Below the pieces are notes generated by a model. It saw nothing but the letters and a program-made list of their open reading frames with translations, did no database searches and was not told where the DNA came from. 64,000 bases of DNA from assembly GCA_937960895.1 (NCBI GenBank), contig CALCJD010000146.1:104246-168245 (forward strand), written 5' to 3'. The position numbers and the translations under genes were made by a program. Below, in pieces: positions 42,849-50,428 of this stretch (positions are counted from its first letter, which is position 1; every line of letters starts with the position of its first letter). This DNA comes from an uncultured Spartobacteria bacterium. Its GTDB lineage: Bacteria; Verrucomicrobiota; Verrucomicrobiia; Chthoniobacterales; Terrimicrobiaceae.

Positions 42849-42907
42849 GGTTTAGTGGGGTCGCAAAAGGGTCATGAGGTTATCGTTCGGGCAAGGGCGG
42901 TCGGTTC

Positions 42908-43828
42908 TCAGGCCAGTCCGCGTCGTTTCTGGTCCCAGGCCTGGAGGCCGTTGCTGATGAGGAGAATGACAAAGGAACCCAGCAGCATGACAAAGCCCAG
43001 GGCGGCGCCTCCGGCGTAGTCGTATTGATCGAGTTTCATGATGATCAGCAGCGGGGTGATTTCGGTTTTGAAAGGCAGGTTGCCGGAGATGAAGACCACG
43101 GATCCGAACTCACCCACGGCGCGGCCGTAGGCGAGCATGACACCGGTCAGGACGGACGGCAGGATGGCGGGGAAGATCACGCGCCAGAACGTCTGCCAGC
43201 GATTGGCGCCGAGCGTGGCGGCGGCCTCCTCGACATCCACGGCGAGATCCTGAATGACCGGCTGGACGGTGCGCACCACAAAGGGCAGGCCGATGAAGGT
43301 GAGCGCAATGAAAACACCGATCTGGGTGTAGGCAATCTTGATTCCCTTCGGGCCGAGGAAATTGTTTTTGAACCACTCCTGGCCGGCCAGCAGGCCGCCA
43401 AGGGGGGAGTCCGGATGGAAATGCTGTCCGATCCAGCCCTGATAGGTGAACCACTCACCGATCCAGCCGTTGGGAGCGTAGATGGTGGTCAGGGCGATGC
43501 CGGCGACGGCCGTGGGCAGGGCAAAGGGCAGGTCGACAATGGCATCGAGAATCCTGCGGCCGGGAAAGTTGTAACGCGCCAGCACCCAGGCGGCGAGGAC
43601 GCCGAAGAATCCGTTCACCACCGCGGCGATGAAGGCGATCCCGAAGCTGACATAATAGGACGAAACCACCCGCGGATCGGTGACCGCCTTGAAAAAGTGT
43701 TCCCATCCGCCGGTGAACGTTTTCAGGAAAAGCGCGCTGAAGGGAATCAGCACGATGATGCTTAGATAAAAGAGCGTGTAACCCAGGGTGAATCGAAACC
43801 CGGGGAGAATGTGTTTTCTCACTGCCAT
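42908..43828 (-). CDS. cysT: Sulfate ABC importer permease CysT
   Basis: 306 aa, six membrane segments. Features are VDLPFALPTAVAGIALTT, the EAA loop EEAAATLGANRWQTFWRVIFPAILP, and GRAVGEFGSVVFISGNLPFKTE. Its ATG shares one base with the stop of the M14 peptidase gene (TGATG). It is also called cysU. Confidence 0.95.
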   Translation of the reverse strand: MAVRKHILPGFRFTLGYTLFYLSIIVLIPFSALFLKTFTGGWEHFFKAVTDPRVVSSYYVSFGIAFIAAVVNGFFGVLAAWVLARYNFPGRRILDAIVDLPFALPTAVAGIALTTIYAPNGWIGEWFTYQGWIGQHFHPDSPLGGLLAGQEWFKNNFLGPKGIKIAYTQIGVFIALTFIGLPFVVRTVQPVIQDLAVDVEEAAATLGANRWQTFWRVIFPAILPSVLTGVMLAYGRAVGEFGSVVFISGNLPFKTEITPLLIIMKLDQYDYAGGAALGFVMLLGSFVILLISNGLQAWDQKRRGLA

Positions 43829-44640
43829 CAGATGTTTTGCCCTTCGGAAATCAGAGTCTTGAAGCGATCCAGAATTGTCAGGACCGCCACAATATGGGCT
43901 TCGATTTGGGATTCAAGCTCGGCGAGCTGCGGAGTTTCGAAGACCACCTCAAACGGCTTGGGCGTCTGCTCGGGCGGAGCCGTCAGGATCCCCTCATAGC
44001 CTTTTTCAATAATGCCATTGTTGGCTTCGAAGTTGTCGATGCTCTTGTCGAAATTGCGCGGCAGAAAACGCCCGGCCTCCTCGAGGGCCGGCTCCAGCAC
44101 GTGGCGCGTCAGTTCGTGTCCCTTGACGAACCCGTAGAGTCCGTCGCTGGTGTCGTCACTGTGCAGCGCAATGAGCCCGTTGAAAGTCAGCCGGCGCAGC
44201 TGTCCCTCGATCAGCCGCACCTCGGGTTCCTCCGACTCCTTCCAGAATTCCCGGTTGAGATCCCGGCCGCTACGCGACCAGCGGGTGTTTTCCACGTAGC
44301 CATCCGGATTCACCACCGGATAGATGAAAAGCTCGTATCCGCGGGCGAGTTCGGGATTGGCCGCCAGGCGCCGGAGAAGTTCCGCCGCGGCCAGGACGCC
44401 GCTTTCCTCGTCCCCGTGCACCCCGGCAAAGATGCCCACCCTAAGATAACTCTGGGCGTCACCCGGACCGGCAAAGAGGTATTTGGGAAGGGCGCGCGAC
44501 GCGCCCTGACTGTCGATGTAGGCGAGATGGGCGGCAAAAAGATGTTCCGACCCATGCGCCAGCTCATCCAGCGGACGCAGCACCGGGCTGAGGGAACGGC
44601 GTTCCCGAATGGGAGAACGGCGATGGGTCGACACAATCAT
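43828..44640 (-). CDS. M14-family (carboxypeptidase/aspartoacylase-like) metalloprotein
   Basis: 270 aa, no signal peptide. Zinc-site motifs are HGDEESG (H-x-x-E) and IALHSDD; substrate-site motifs NPDGY and GRDLNREF are present. It sits between a sulfate-binding-protein gene (ATGA overlap) and cysT (1-base overlap), so it is made with the importer. M14 enzymes remove C-terminal residues or deacylate amino acids. It may trim a sulfur peptide such as a glutathione product (inference). Confidence 0.75.
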   Translation of the reverse strand: MIVSTHRRSPIRERRSLSPVLRPLDELAHGSEHLFAAHLAYIDSQGASRALPKYLFAGPGDAQSYLRVGIFAGVHGDEESGVLAAAELLRRLAANPELARGYELFIYPVVNPDGYVENTRWSRSGRDLNREFWKESEEPEVRLIEGQLRRLTFNGLIALHSDDTSDGLYGFVKGHELTRHVLEPALEEAGRFLPRNFDKSIDNFEANNGIIEKGYEGILTAPPEQTPKPFEVVFETPQLAELESQIEAHIVAVLTILDRFKTLISEGQNI

Positions 44641-45623
44641 TTGACGCCGGGCTGATAGATGGCGTCGAAGCGCCCGCCATCCGCAAAGTGGGTTTTCTGG
44701 GCCTCGGCCCACCCGCCGAAGACTTCGTCAACGGTGACCAGTTTCAGCGGGGGAAAGGTGGAGGCGTTGGCCGCCAGCACCTTCTCGGAACGGGGCCGGA
44801 AATAATATTTCGCGGCGAGCTCCTGTCCTTCGTCGGACCAGAGGTATTCCAGAAAGCCCGTGGCCAGTTCGCGGGAATCGCGTTTGTCCACGACCTTGTC
44901 GACCACCGCGACCGGCGCCTCGGCCAGAATGCTAAGCGAAGGATAAACCACCTCAAAGTCCCCCTTTTCGGTCTTGAGGATCTGCAGCACTTCGCTTTCG
45001 AAGGTCAGCAGCACATCACCGATTTCCTTTTGCACAAAGGCCATGGTGGCGCCGCGTCCGCCCGTCTCCAGCACCGGGGCATTCCTGAAGATCGCCCCGA
45101 CCAGTTCCTCCGCCGTGGCATCCGAGCCGCCGGGCTGGGCCTTGGCAAAGGCCCAGGCGGCCAGGTAGCTGTAGCGCCCGTTGCCGGAGGTCTTGGGATT
45201 CGGCACGATGACCCCCACGCCCGGTTTCGCCAGGTCGTTCCAGTCCTTGATCCCCTTGGGATTGCCCTTGCGGACCAGGAAGACGATGGTCGAGGTGTAC
45301 GGAGCCGCATTGTCCGGCAGGCGCTTTTTCCAGTCGGGCGCGATGAGCCCGGCCTGGACGATGGCGTCGATGTCCGTTTCCTGGTTCATCGTCACCACAT
45401 CGGCTTCCAGCCCTTCGATCACGGCGCGGGCCTGTTTGCTGGACCCGCCGTTGGAGAGCTTCACCGTCACATCATTGCCGGTTTTCGCCTTCCAGGCTTT
45501 TTCGAATGCCGCATTGAAGTCCTGGTAGAACTCCCGGGTGACGTCATAGGACGCGTTCAGGATGTCCGAAGGACCGGCAAAGGCCGGCGAAGCGGCCAAC
45601 AGCAGAAAAAGAAGTCGTTTCAT
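44637..45623 (-). CDS. sbp: Sulfate-binding protein, copy 1
   Basis: 328 aa with a signal peptide ending at SPAFA (residues 1-16). ILNASYDVTRE at the mature start, NGGSSKQARAVIEGLEADVVT and VRKGNPKGIKDWNDL are Sbp/CysP motifs. It binds periplasmic sulfate or thiosulfate for CysTWA. It is paralogous to the protein at 46595, with cysK between them. It starts 4 nt after cysK. Confidence 0.93.
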   Translation of the reverse strand: MKRLLFLLLAASPAFAGPSDILNASYDVTREFYQDFNAAFEKAWKAKTGNDVTVKLSNGGSSKQARAVIEGLEADVVTMNQETDIDAIVQAGLIAPDWKKRLPDNAAPYTSTIVFLVRKGNPKGIKDWNDLAKPGVGVIVPNPKTSGNGRYSYLAAWAFAKAQPGGSDATAEELVGAIFRNAPVLETGGRGATMAFVQKEIGDVLLTFESEVLQILKTEKGDFEVVYPSLSILAEAPVAVVDKVVDKRDSRELATGFLEYLWSDEGQELAAKYYFRPRSEKVLAANASTFPPLKLVTVDEVFGGWAEAQKTHFADGGRFDAIYQPGVK

Positions 45624-45627
45624 GAAT

Positions 45628-46590
45628 TCAGGAAGTGACGGCCCGGCGGGCCTCCTCGGCGAGTGCGGTGCTCAGGTACCGTTCGCCGGTGCTGCAACCG
45701 ATCGTCACGATGAGTTTGCCGGCGTTCTCCGGACGCTTCGCCACCTGGAGGGCGGCCCAGACGTTGGCTCCGGTGGAAATGCCGGCCAGGATCCCCTCCT
45801 CGATCGCGAGGCGGCGGGCGGTGTTGATGGCGTCCTCGTTGGAAACGGTGACCACATCGTCCAGCACATCAAGGTGCAGGTTGTTCGGCACGAAGCCCGC
45901 GCCGGTTCCCTGGATCTTGTGGGGAGCCGGTTTGATGGGCAGCCCGTTGCGGGTCTGGGTGATCACCGGGGAGTCCGCGGGTTCCACCGCGATGGATTGG
46001 AATCCGGGTTTGCGGGGTTTGATCACCTCGGAAACGCCGGTGATGGTCCCCCCCGTGCCGACGGCGGCGACGAGGATGTCGACCCGTCCGTCGGTGTCCG
46101 CCCAGATCTCCTCCGCCGTGGTGCGGCGGTGGATTTCCGGATTGGCCGGATTGTTGAACTGCTGCGGAATCCAGGAATCCGCGATTTCCCGATGGAGCGC
46201 CTCGGCGCGGGCGATGGCCCCCTTCATGCCCTCGGCGGCCGGCGTCAGCACGAGCTGCGCCCCGAGCAGGGCCAGCAGCGTGCGGCGTTCCAGGCTCATG
46301 CTTTCCGGCATGGTCAGAATAAGCTTGTAGCCCTTGGCCGCCGCGACAAAGGCGAGCGCGATGCCCGTGTTGCCGCTGGTGGGCTCAATGATGGTGGTCT
46401 TGGGCGTGAGGATGCCCTCCTTTTCCGCGGCCGAGATCATGGCCAGACCGATGCGGTCCTTTACGCTGCCCAGCGGGTTGCTGAACTCCCCCTTGAGGGC
46501 GATGGTCGCCGGAAGTCCCTCCGTGAGCCGGTTGAGTTTGATCAGCGGCGTGCGACCGATGGTCCCGATGATGTTGTCGTAGTAGGCCAT
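45628..46590 (-). CDS. cysK: Cysteine synthase A
   Basis: 320 aa. The PLP lysine is K44 in NPLGSVKDRIG; the substrate loop is PTSGNTGIAL, and the phosphate-binding loop is GTGGTITG. It makes cysteine from O-acetylserine and sulfide. The start at ATG 46590, 4 nt after the sbp stop, gives the usual length. Its place between two sulfate-binding-protein genes ties sulfide use directly to sulfate uptake. Confidence 0.96.
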   Translation of the reverse strand: MAYYDNIIGTIGRTPLIKLNRLTEGLPATIALKGEFSNPLGSVKDRIGLAMISAAEKEGILTPKTTIIEPTSGNTGIALAFVAAAKGYKLILTMPESMSLERRTLLALLGAQLVLTPAAEGMKGAIARAEALHREIADSWIPQQFNNPANPEIHRRTTAEEIWADTDGRVDILVAAVGTGGTITGVSEVIKPRKPGFQSIAVEPADSPVITQTRNGLPIKPAPHKIQGTGAGFVPNNLHLDVLDDVVTVSNEDAINTARRLAIEEGILAGISTGANVWAALQVAKRPENAGKLIVTIGCSTGERYLSTALAEEARRAVTS

Positions 46591-46594
46591 GTGC

Positions 46595-47587
46595 TTACTT
46601 CTTCTGGTAGATCTGGTCGAAGATGCCGCCGTCGCCGAAGAAGGGCTTGCTGACCTTGCCCCATCCCCCGAACACTTCGTCGATGGTGACGAGTTCAACC
46701 GGGGCAAACTTATCGGCGAATTTCTTGGCGATCTCGGGATTGCTCGGACGGTAGAAGTTCTTGCCGGCGATTTCCTGACCCACGTCGCTGTAGAGGTATT
46801 TCAGGTATTCGGTGGCGACTTCCGTGGTGCCGTGCTTCTCGGCGTTTTTCGTGACCACCGTCACCGGCGGCTCCGCCAGGATGCTCAGGGACGGGGTGAC
46901 AATTTCAAACTGACCCGGATTTTCCTTCAGCGAGAGGAAGGCTTCGTTTTCCCAGGCGAGAAAGACATCTCCCAGTCCGCGCTGGGTGAAGGTGATCGTG
47001 GCCCCGCGGGCGCCGGAGTCCAGAACCGGAACGTGTTTGTACAGTTCGGTCACGAACTCCCGGGCTTTCGCCTCGTCATTGTTATATTTCTTGAGCGCAT
47101 ACGCCCAGGCCGCCAGGAAGTTCCACTGCGCCCCGCCCGAGGTCTTCGGATTCGGAGTGATCACTTCCACGCCGGGTTTGATCAGATCGTCCCAGTCCTT
47201 GATCCCCTTCGGGTTGCCCTTGCGGACCAGGAACACGATGGTCGAGGTGTAGGGCGTGCTGTTGTTCGGCAGCGCCTTCTGCCAGTCGGCCGGAATCAGA
47301 TCGGCCTTGCTGTGCAGGACATCGATGTCCGCCGCCAGCGCCAGGGTGGCGACATCGGCCTCCAGACCGTCAATGATCGCCCGAGCCTGCTTGCCAGACC
47401 CCGCGTGGGACTGGTCGATTTTCACGGTATCACCCGTCTTTTCCTTCCAGTACTTCGAGAAGGCCTCGTTGAACTCGGCATACAACTCCCGGGTCGGATC
47501 GTAGGAAACGTTGAGAATGGAAATGTCCTTGGCGAAAGCGGTGCCAAGGGTGGCAACGGCAATGGCGAGAATCGGAGTGATTTTCAT
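46595..47587 (-). CDS. sbp: Sulfate-binding protein, copy 2
   Basis: 330 aa with a signal peptide (MKITPILAIAVATLGTAFA). ILNVSYDPTRELY and HAGSGKQARAIIDGLEADVATLA mark a sulfate-binding protein. It is the first gene of the operon. The ATG is 8 nt after the -10 of a TTGACG-N17-TATAAG promoter, with no Shine-Dalgarno, so a leaderless transcript is likely. Two regulon operators lie upstream. Confidence 0.95.
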   Translation of the reverse strand: MKITPILAIAVATLGTAFAKDISILNVSYDPTRELYAEFNEAFSKYWKEKTGDTVKIDQSHAGSGKQARAIIDGLEADVATLALAADIDVLHSKADLIPADWQKALPNNSTPYTSTIVFLVRKGNPKGIKDWDDLIKPGVEVITPNPKTSGGAQWNFLAAWAYALKKYNNDEAKAREFVTELYKHVPVLDSGARGATITFTQRGLGDVFLAWENEAFLSLKENPGQFEIVTPSLSILAEPPVTVVTKNAEKHGTTEVATEYLKYLYSDVGQEIAGKNFYRPSNPEIAKKFADKFAPVELVTIDEVFGGWGKVSKPFFGDGGIFDQIYQKK

Positions 47588-47591
47588 TAAA

Positions 47592-47624
47592 ACGACTTAT
47601 AGGGTCGTCATTCGAAGCCGTCAA
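47592..47624 (-). promoter_or_regulatory. Promoter and proximal Rrf2-regulon operator of the sulfate operon
   Basis: On the minus strand: TTGACG (47624-47619), a 17-nt spacer and TATAAG (47601-47596), 8 nt before the ATG. The operator ACGA-N9-TCGTCATT (+ strand 47592-47612) encloses the -10, so bound protein would block RNA polymerase. Confidence 0.7.
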
Positions 47625-47632
47625 CCCAAAAG

Positions 47633-47653
47633 ACGATAAATTTAATCGTTTTT
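47633..47653. promoter_or_regulatory. Distal Rrf2-regulon operator of the sulfate operon
   Basis: GACGA-N9-TCGTTTTT, centred 41 bp (about four helical turns) upstream of the proximal operator. Its last base touches the stop codon of the regulator gene. Confidence 0.55.
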
Positions 47654-48108
47654 TAAATTCCGTCGCCGTCCACGCCCTGAACTTCGGAGGAGGAAACCGG
47701 CGCACCGCGCATGACATCGGCGAGTGTGGCCGAATCCATGAGCCGGGCCACCATGTTGCGGGCCTCCAGCATGACGCGGCGAAACCGGCACACGGGCTCC
47801 TGGGTGCAGCGCCGGTAATCGGTCACCGAAACACAGGCAATCGGCGCAAGGTAACCGTCAAAATGACGAACCACCTCTCCCATGGTGATGCGCTCCGGAC
47901 TTTTGGCCAGCCGGTATCCCCCCCGCTTGCCGGCCACGCTGTCCACCCAGCCCCGCTCCTTGAGATCCAGCATGATGTGCTCGAGGAACCGCTTGGGAAT
48001 GTCATTGCGCCGGGCAAGTTCGATGATGGGAATGGGATGCCCCCCGTGATGCTCGACCAGAGTAAAGAGCGCGCGAAGCGCATAATCCGTGCGCATGGAG
48101 AGTTGCAT
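47653..48108 (-). CDS. Rrf2-family regulator with three cysteines (putative sulfur-regulon repressor)
   Basis: 151 aa. MRTDYALRALFTL and IPKRFLEHIMLDLKERGWVDSVAGKRGGYRLA are the Rrf2 winged-helix signature. C92, C101 and C107 (C-x8-C-x5-C) lie where IscR and NsrR hold an iron-sulfur cluster, so it may sense Fe-S, redox or sulfide status. The start at 48108 fits family members and lies 7 nt after a promoter. A regulon operator covers that promoter, indicating autoregulation. It is transcribed toward the sulfate operon. Confidence 0.88.
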   Translation of the reverse strand: MQLSMRTDYALRALFTLVEHHGGHPIPIIELARRNDIPKRFLEHIMLDLKERGWVDSVAGKRGGYRLAKSPERITMGEVVRHFDGYLAPIACVSVTDYRRCTQEPVCRFRRVMLEARNMVARLMDSATLADVMRGAPVSSSEVQGVDGDGI

Positions 48109-48115
48109 GGGAAGA

Positions 48116-48144
48116 ACGATACGGGAAATCGTGGTTCGCGTCAA
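48116..48144 (-). promoter_or_regulatory. Autoregulated promoter of the Rrf2 gene
   Basis: On the minus strand: TTGACG (48144-48139), a 17-nt spacer and TATCGT (48121-48116), 7 nt before the ATG. The operator ACGA-N9-TCGTGGTT (+ strand 48116-48136) has its left arm on the -10. Confidence 0.65.
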
Positions 48145-48268
48145 AGTACGATGCAGTCCCAGGAAGCACGGTCCCGGCCGACGGTTAAAAGGGAGGACGG
48201 GAGGCCCTCCTTGGGACTCTTAAAGGATCACCGGCCCCGGACTCCGCCTTCCCGGACGGCGACACGAC

Positions 48269-48297
48269 TTGACGCTCACCAATCGGGGGCGAAAATG
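48269..48297 (+). promoter_or_regulatory. Putative yacG promoter
   Basis: TTGACG, a 17-nt spacer and AAAATG, ending 9 nt before the ATG at 48307. Upstream, AGTCCCAGG (48155-48163) and CCTTGGGACT (48209-48218) can pair over a long distance around a small GC hairpin. Confidence 0.45.
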
Positions 48298-48306
48298 AGG
48301 AAAATC

Positions 48307-48504
48307 ATGGCTCGCGAAATTCCCTGTCCCACCTGCCGTCAAAAAGGCGCCTGGTTCGACACGCCCTACGGCCCCTTTTGCTCCGAACGCTGCAAAATGG
48401 TGGATCTCGGAAGGTGGCTGGGGGAGGAATACCGGATCACCAGCCCCCTCACCGTGGAAGACCTCAAGGAACTTTCCGAGGGCGTCGAGGACGAGGAGCC
48501 GTAG
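48307..48504 (+). CDS. yacG: YacG-type zinc-ribbon DNA gyrase inhibitor
   Basis: 65 aa. The zinc ligands are C7, C10, C25 and C29 (CPTC...FCSERC), followed by KMVDLGRWLGEEYRI, the YacG signature. The family binds GyrB and inhibits gyrase in E. coli. The ATG at 48307 is chosen over 48295 because the family motif starts with AREIPCPTC and a GAGGA lies about 6 nt upstream. Confidence 0.88.
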   Translation: MAREIPCPTCRQKGAWFDTPYGPFCSERCKMVDLGRWLGEEYRITSPLTVEDLKELSEGVEDEEP

Positions 48505-48558
48505 CCGGCGAACCCAAATCCTCCCGGCCGGGCAATCCGTCGCCCCTTGGCTCCCCGG

Positions 48559-48589
48559 CCCCGGGGGGACATTTTCCGGAACCCCGGGG
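48559..48589. terminator. Hairpin between convergent yacG and the Nif3-like gene
   Basis: CCCCGGGG arms (48559-48566 and 48582-48589) around a 15-nt loop. Each arm is itself palindromic. It is placed between stops at 48504 and 48632. Confidence 0.4.
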
Positions 48590-48631
48590 AGCATCACCGC
48601 CGGACGGACGCAGCCCCGGCCGCAACTCCGG

Positions 48632-49372
48632 TCATAGTCCCGTGGGATGATCGTGGAACTGCCAGGGAAGGCCGAACTTTTCCTCAAGATGGCGCCCTAG
48701 GGCCTTCACCCCGAAAGTTTCCGTGGCGTAATGACCGGCGTAGATCAGATTCACGCCCAATTCCTCTGCGGCCGTATAACTCCAGTGCGGACCCTCTCCG
48801 GTCACCAAGGTGTCCACCCCGGCCGCGGCCGCCTTGAAGACCTCGCTCCCCGCCGCCCCGGTGACAATCCCGATCTTTCGACAAATCTCCGGTCCGCCCG
48901 GTGCCAAATGTACCCGTCCGCCCACGGCGTTCTCAATCCGGGCAAGGAGTTCCTGACGGGGAACTTCCGTCTCCACCCGACATCCCATCCCCAAAAACGG
49001 TGCCCGCTCCTTGGGAAGTGTAAGCATGTCTGCGAACAACGCGTTATTGCCGACAACCGGATGAACATCCAGGGGCAGATGGGAACTGTAAAGTGCCAGA
49101 CCCGCCTCGATGGCCATCCGGACCTTGCGATAGAGCGGGCCCGTCAGCGGCGCGGAACCGTTCCAAAACAATCCGTGGTGAACGATCAAAAGCTGCGAAC
49201 CCGCTTCGATGGCTTGGCGAATAACGGATTCACAGGCGTCAACCGCCACGGATATTTTTTCTATATTTTTCGTGTTTTCTATCTGTAATCCATTGATTGC
49301 CTGTTTGTAATCTTCAATTTCATTGATGGACAGATAGCTGTCGAGATAGCGGGCAATGTCAGAGAGGTGCAC
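48632..49372 (-). CDS. Nif3-like dinuclear-metal-centre protein
   Basis: 246 aa from GTG 49372. Metal ligands are H65/H66 (IVHHGLFW), then SSHLPLDVHP, and at the C-terminus the AGHYATE segment, as in YbgI/Nif3 proteins (proposed GTP cyclohydrolase I type 2 or unknown hydrolase). The first 40 codons are markedly AT-rich compared with the rest of the window. No partner gene is adjacent. Confidence 0.85.
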   Translation of the reverse strand: MHLSDIARYLDSYLSINEIEDYKQAINGLQIENTKNIEKISVAVDACESVIRQAIEAGSQLLIVHHGLFWNGSAPLTGPLYRKVRMAIEAGLALYSSHLPLDVHPVVGNNALFADMLTLPKERAPFLGMGCRVETEVPRQELLARIENAVGGRVHLAPGGPEICRKIGIVTGAAGSEVFKAAAAGVDTLVTGEGPHWSYTAAEELGVNLIYAGHYATETFGVKALGRHLEEKFGLPWQFHDHPTGL

Positions 49373-49697
49373 AAGGGGATCTTCCTCGATTTTGCACGCT
49401 CAGGAAAGCCTTTCCTCTCCTCTCCCGTGGTTCCCTCTCGGCCCCTTCCCCCATTCGGGTTCTGGTCCGGACCGCCTTCGCCGATGAGATTTTTACCCGT
49501 TTACACATACATGCGATCGAGCATTAAATGCATATATGCATCTCTGCGTTTTTTGCGCGTCCCCTCCTTATTCTGAGCTGTCCCCTTCCCTCCGGGCTCC
49601 CTGAACGGGCATTCAGATTGATTTTCCCTCTTGCCGCCTCCTTCCCGCTTATGTCCTATGGCTTTGCCGGCGTGCGTTGGCGCCGTGTTGCTAGCAC
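49373..49697. other. Intergenic region with a 14-bp palindrome
   Basis: A gene-free stretch between divergent starts. It is CT-rich near the Nif3-like gene and AT-rich in the middle. ATGCATATATGCAT (49528-49541) is a perfect palindrome and could be an operator. A weak TTGCCG-N17-GTTGCT box ends 5 nt before the ATG at 49698. Nothing else is recognisable. Confidence 0.4.
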
Positions 49698-50330
49698 ATG
49701 AAAACGATACCCTTTTTGACCTCGATTTTGATTGCCATCCTGGCCGGACTTCTTTTCGTTCCGGCGCTTCAGGGTTCGGCTCCCGCCCTCAGCGCCCTGA
49801 TCATCGCCCTGGCCGTCATTACGGCCATGCTGGTCGCGATTTCCGCAAAGGAAACCCCCTCCTTGCCGGCTCCTTCCACCCCGCCTCCCCCGGCCGCGCC
49901 GGCTCCCTCGGTTGCCCCGCCTCCTCCGGCCGCGCCGGCGGCCGCCACGGCGGAGGCCGAAATTCTCGCCTTCCTGGGTCTGTTTCAGGAAAAAGGACGC
50001 CTGCTGGACTTCCTGATGGACGATATTACGTCCTACGGGGACGACCAGGTCGGAGCGGCCGCCCGGGTGGTGCATCAGGGCTGCCGGGAGGTGCTGCGGG
50101 AGTATTTTGAGATCACCCCGGTTTGTCCGGCCGAGGAGGGAGGGACGGTGACGGTTCCCGTCGGCGAGGAAGCGGCGGATTATCGTCTGGTGGGTCGGAT
50201 TTCCGGCGAACCTCCCTTTACGGGCACACTGGTGCACAAGGGCTGGAAAACCACCTCGGTCAAACTCCCCCGGGTGGTCCCTTCCGGACGGCTGGCCGCC
50301 ATCACTCCGGCGGAGGTGGAGCTCAAATAA
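49698..50330 (+). CDS. DUF2760 membrane-anchored protein
   Basis: 210 aa. Two hydrophobic segments (about residues 5-25 and 30-48), a Pro/Ala-rich linker (54-82), then the DUF2760 domain (FLGLFQEKGRLLDFLMDDI, GAAARVVHQGCREVL, GTLVHKGWKTTSVKLP). This family is found beside paired Hsp70-like genes in many bacteria, as here, so it probably works with them. The function is unknown. Confidence 0.8.
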   Translation: MKTIPFLTSILIAILAGLLFVPALQGSAPALSALIIALAVITAMLVAISAKETPSLPAPSTPPPPAAPAPSVAPPPPAAPAAATAEAEILAFLGLFQEKGRLLDFLMDDITSYGDDQVGAAARVVHQGCREVLREYFEITPVCPAEEGGTVTVPVGEEAADYRLVGRISGEPPFTGTLVHKGWKTTSVKLPRVVPSGRLAAITPAEVELK

Positions 50331-50368
50331 AATGGGGCGGCCTCCGACGGAACGCCTCCCCCGCCTCC

Positions 50369-50393
50369 GGGCTCCGCATGACGGCGGGAGCCC
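50369..50393 (+). terminator. Hairpin between the DUF2760 and first Hsp70 genes
   Basis: GGGCTCC/GGAGCCC, a perfect 7-bp stem with an 11-nt loop. One base later begins TTGAAT, followed by a 17-nt spacer and TTTTTG, ending 5 nt before the ATG at 50429. It may be an attenuator followed by an internal promoter. Confidence 0.45.
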
Positions 50394-50428
50394 GTTGAAT
50401 CCTGTTCCGCACCGACCTTTTTGACCTC

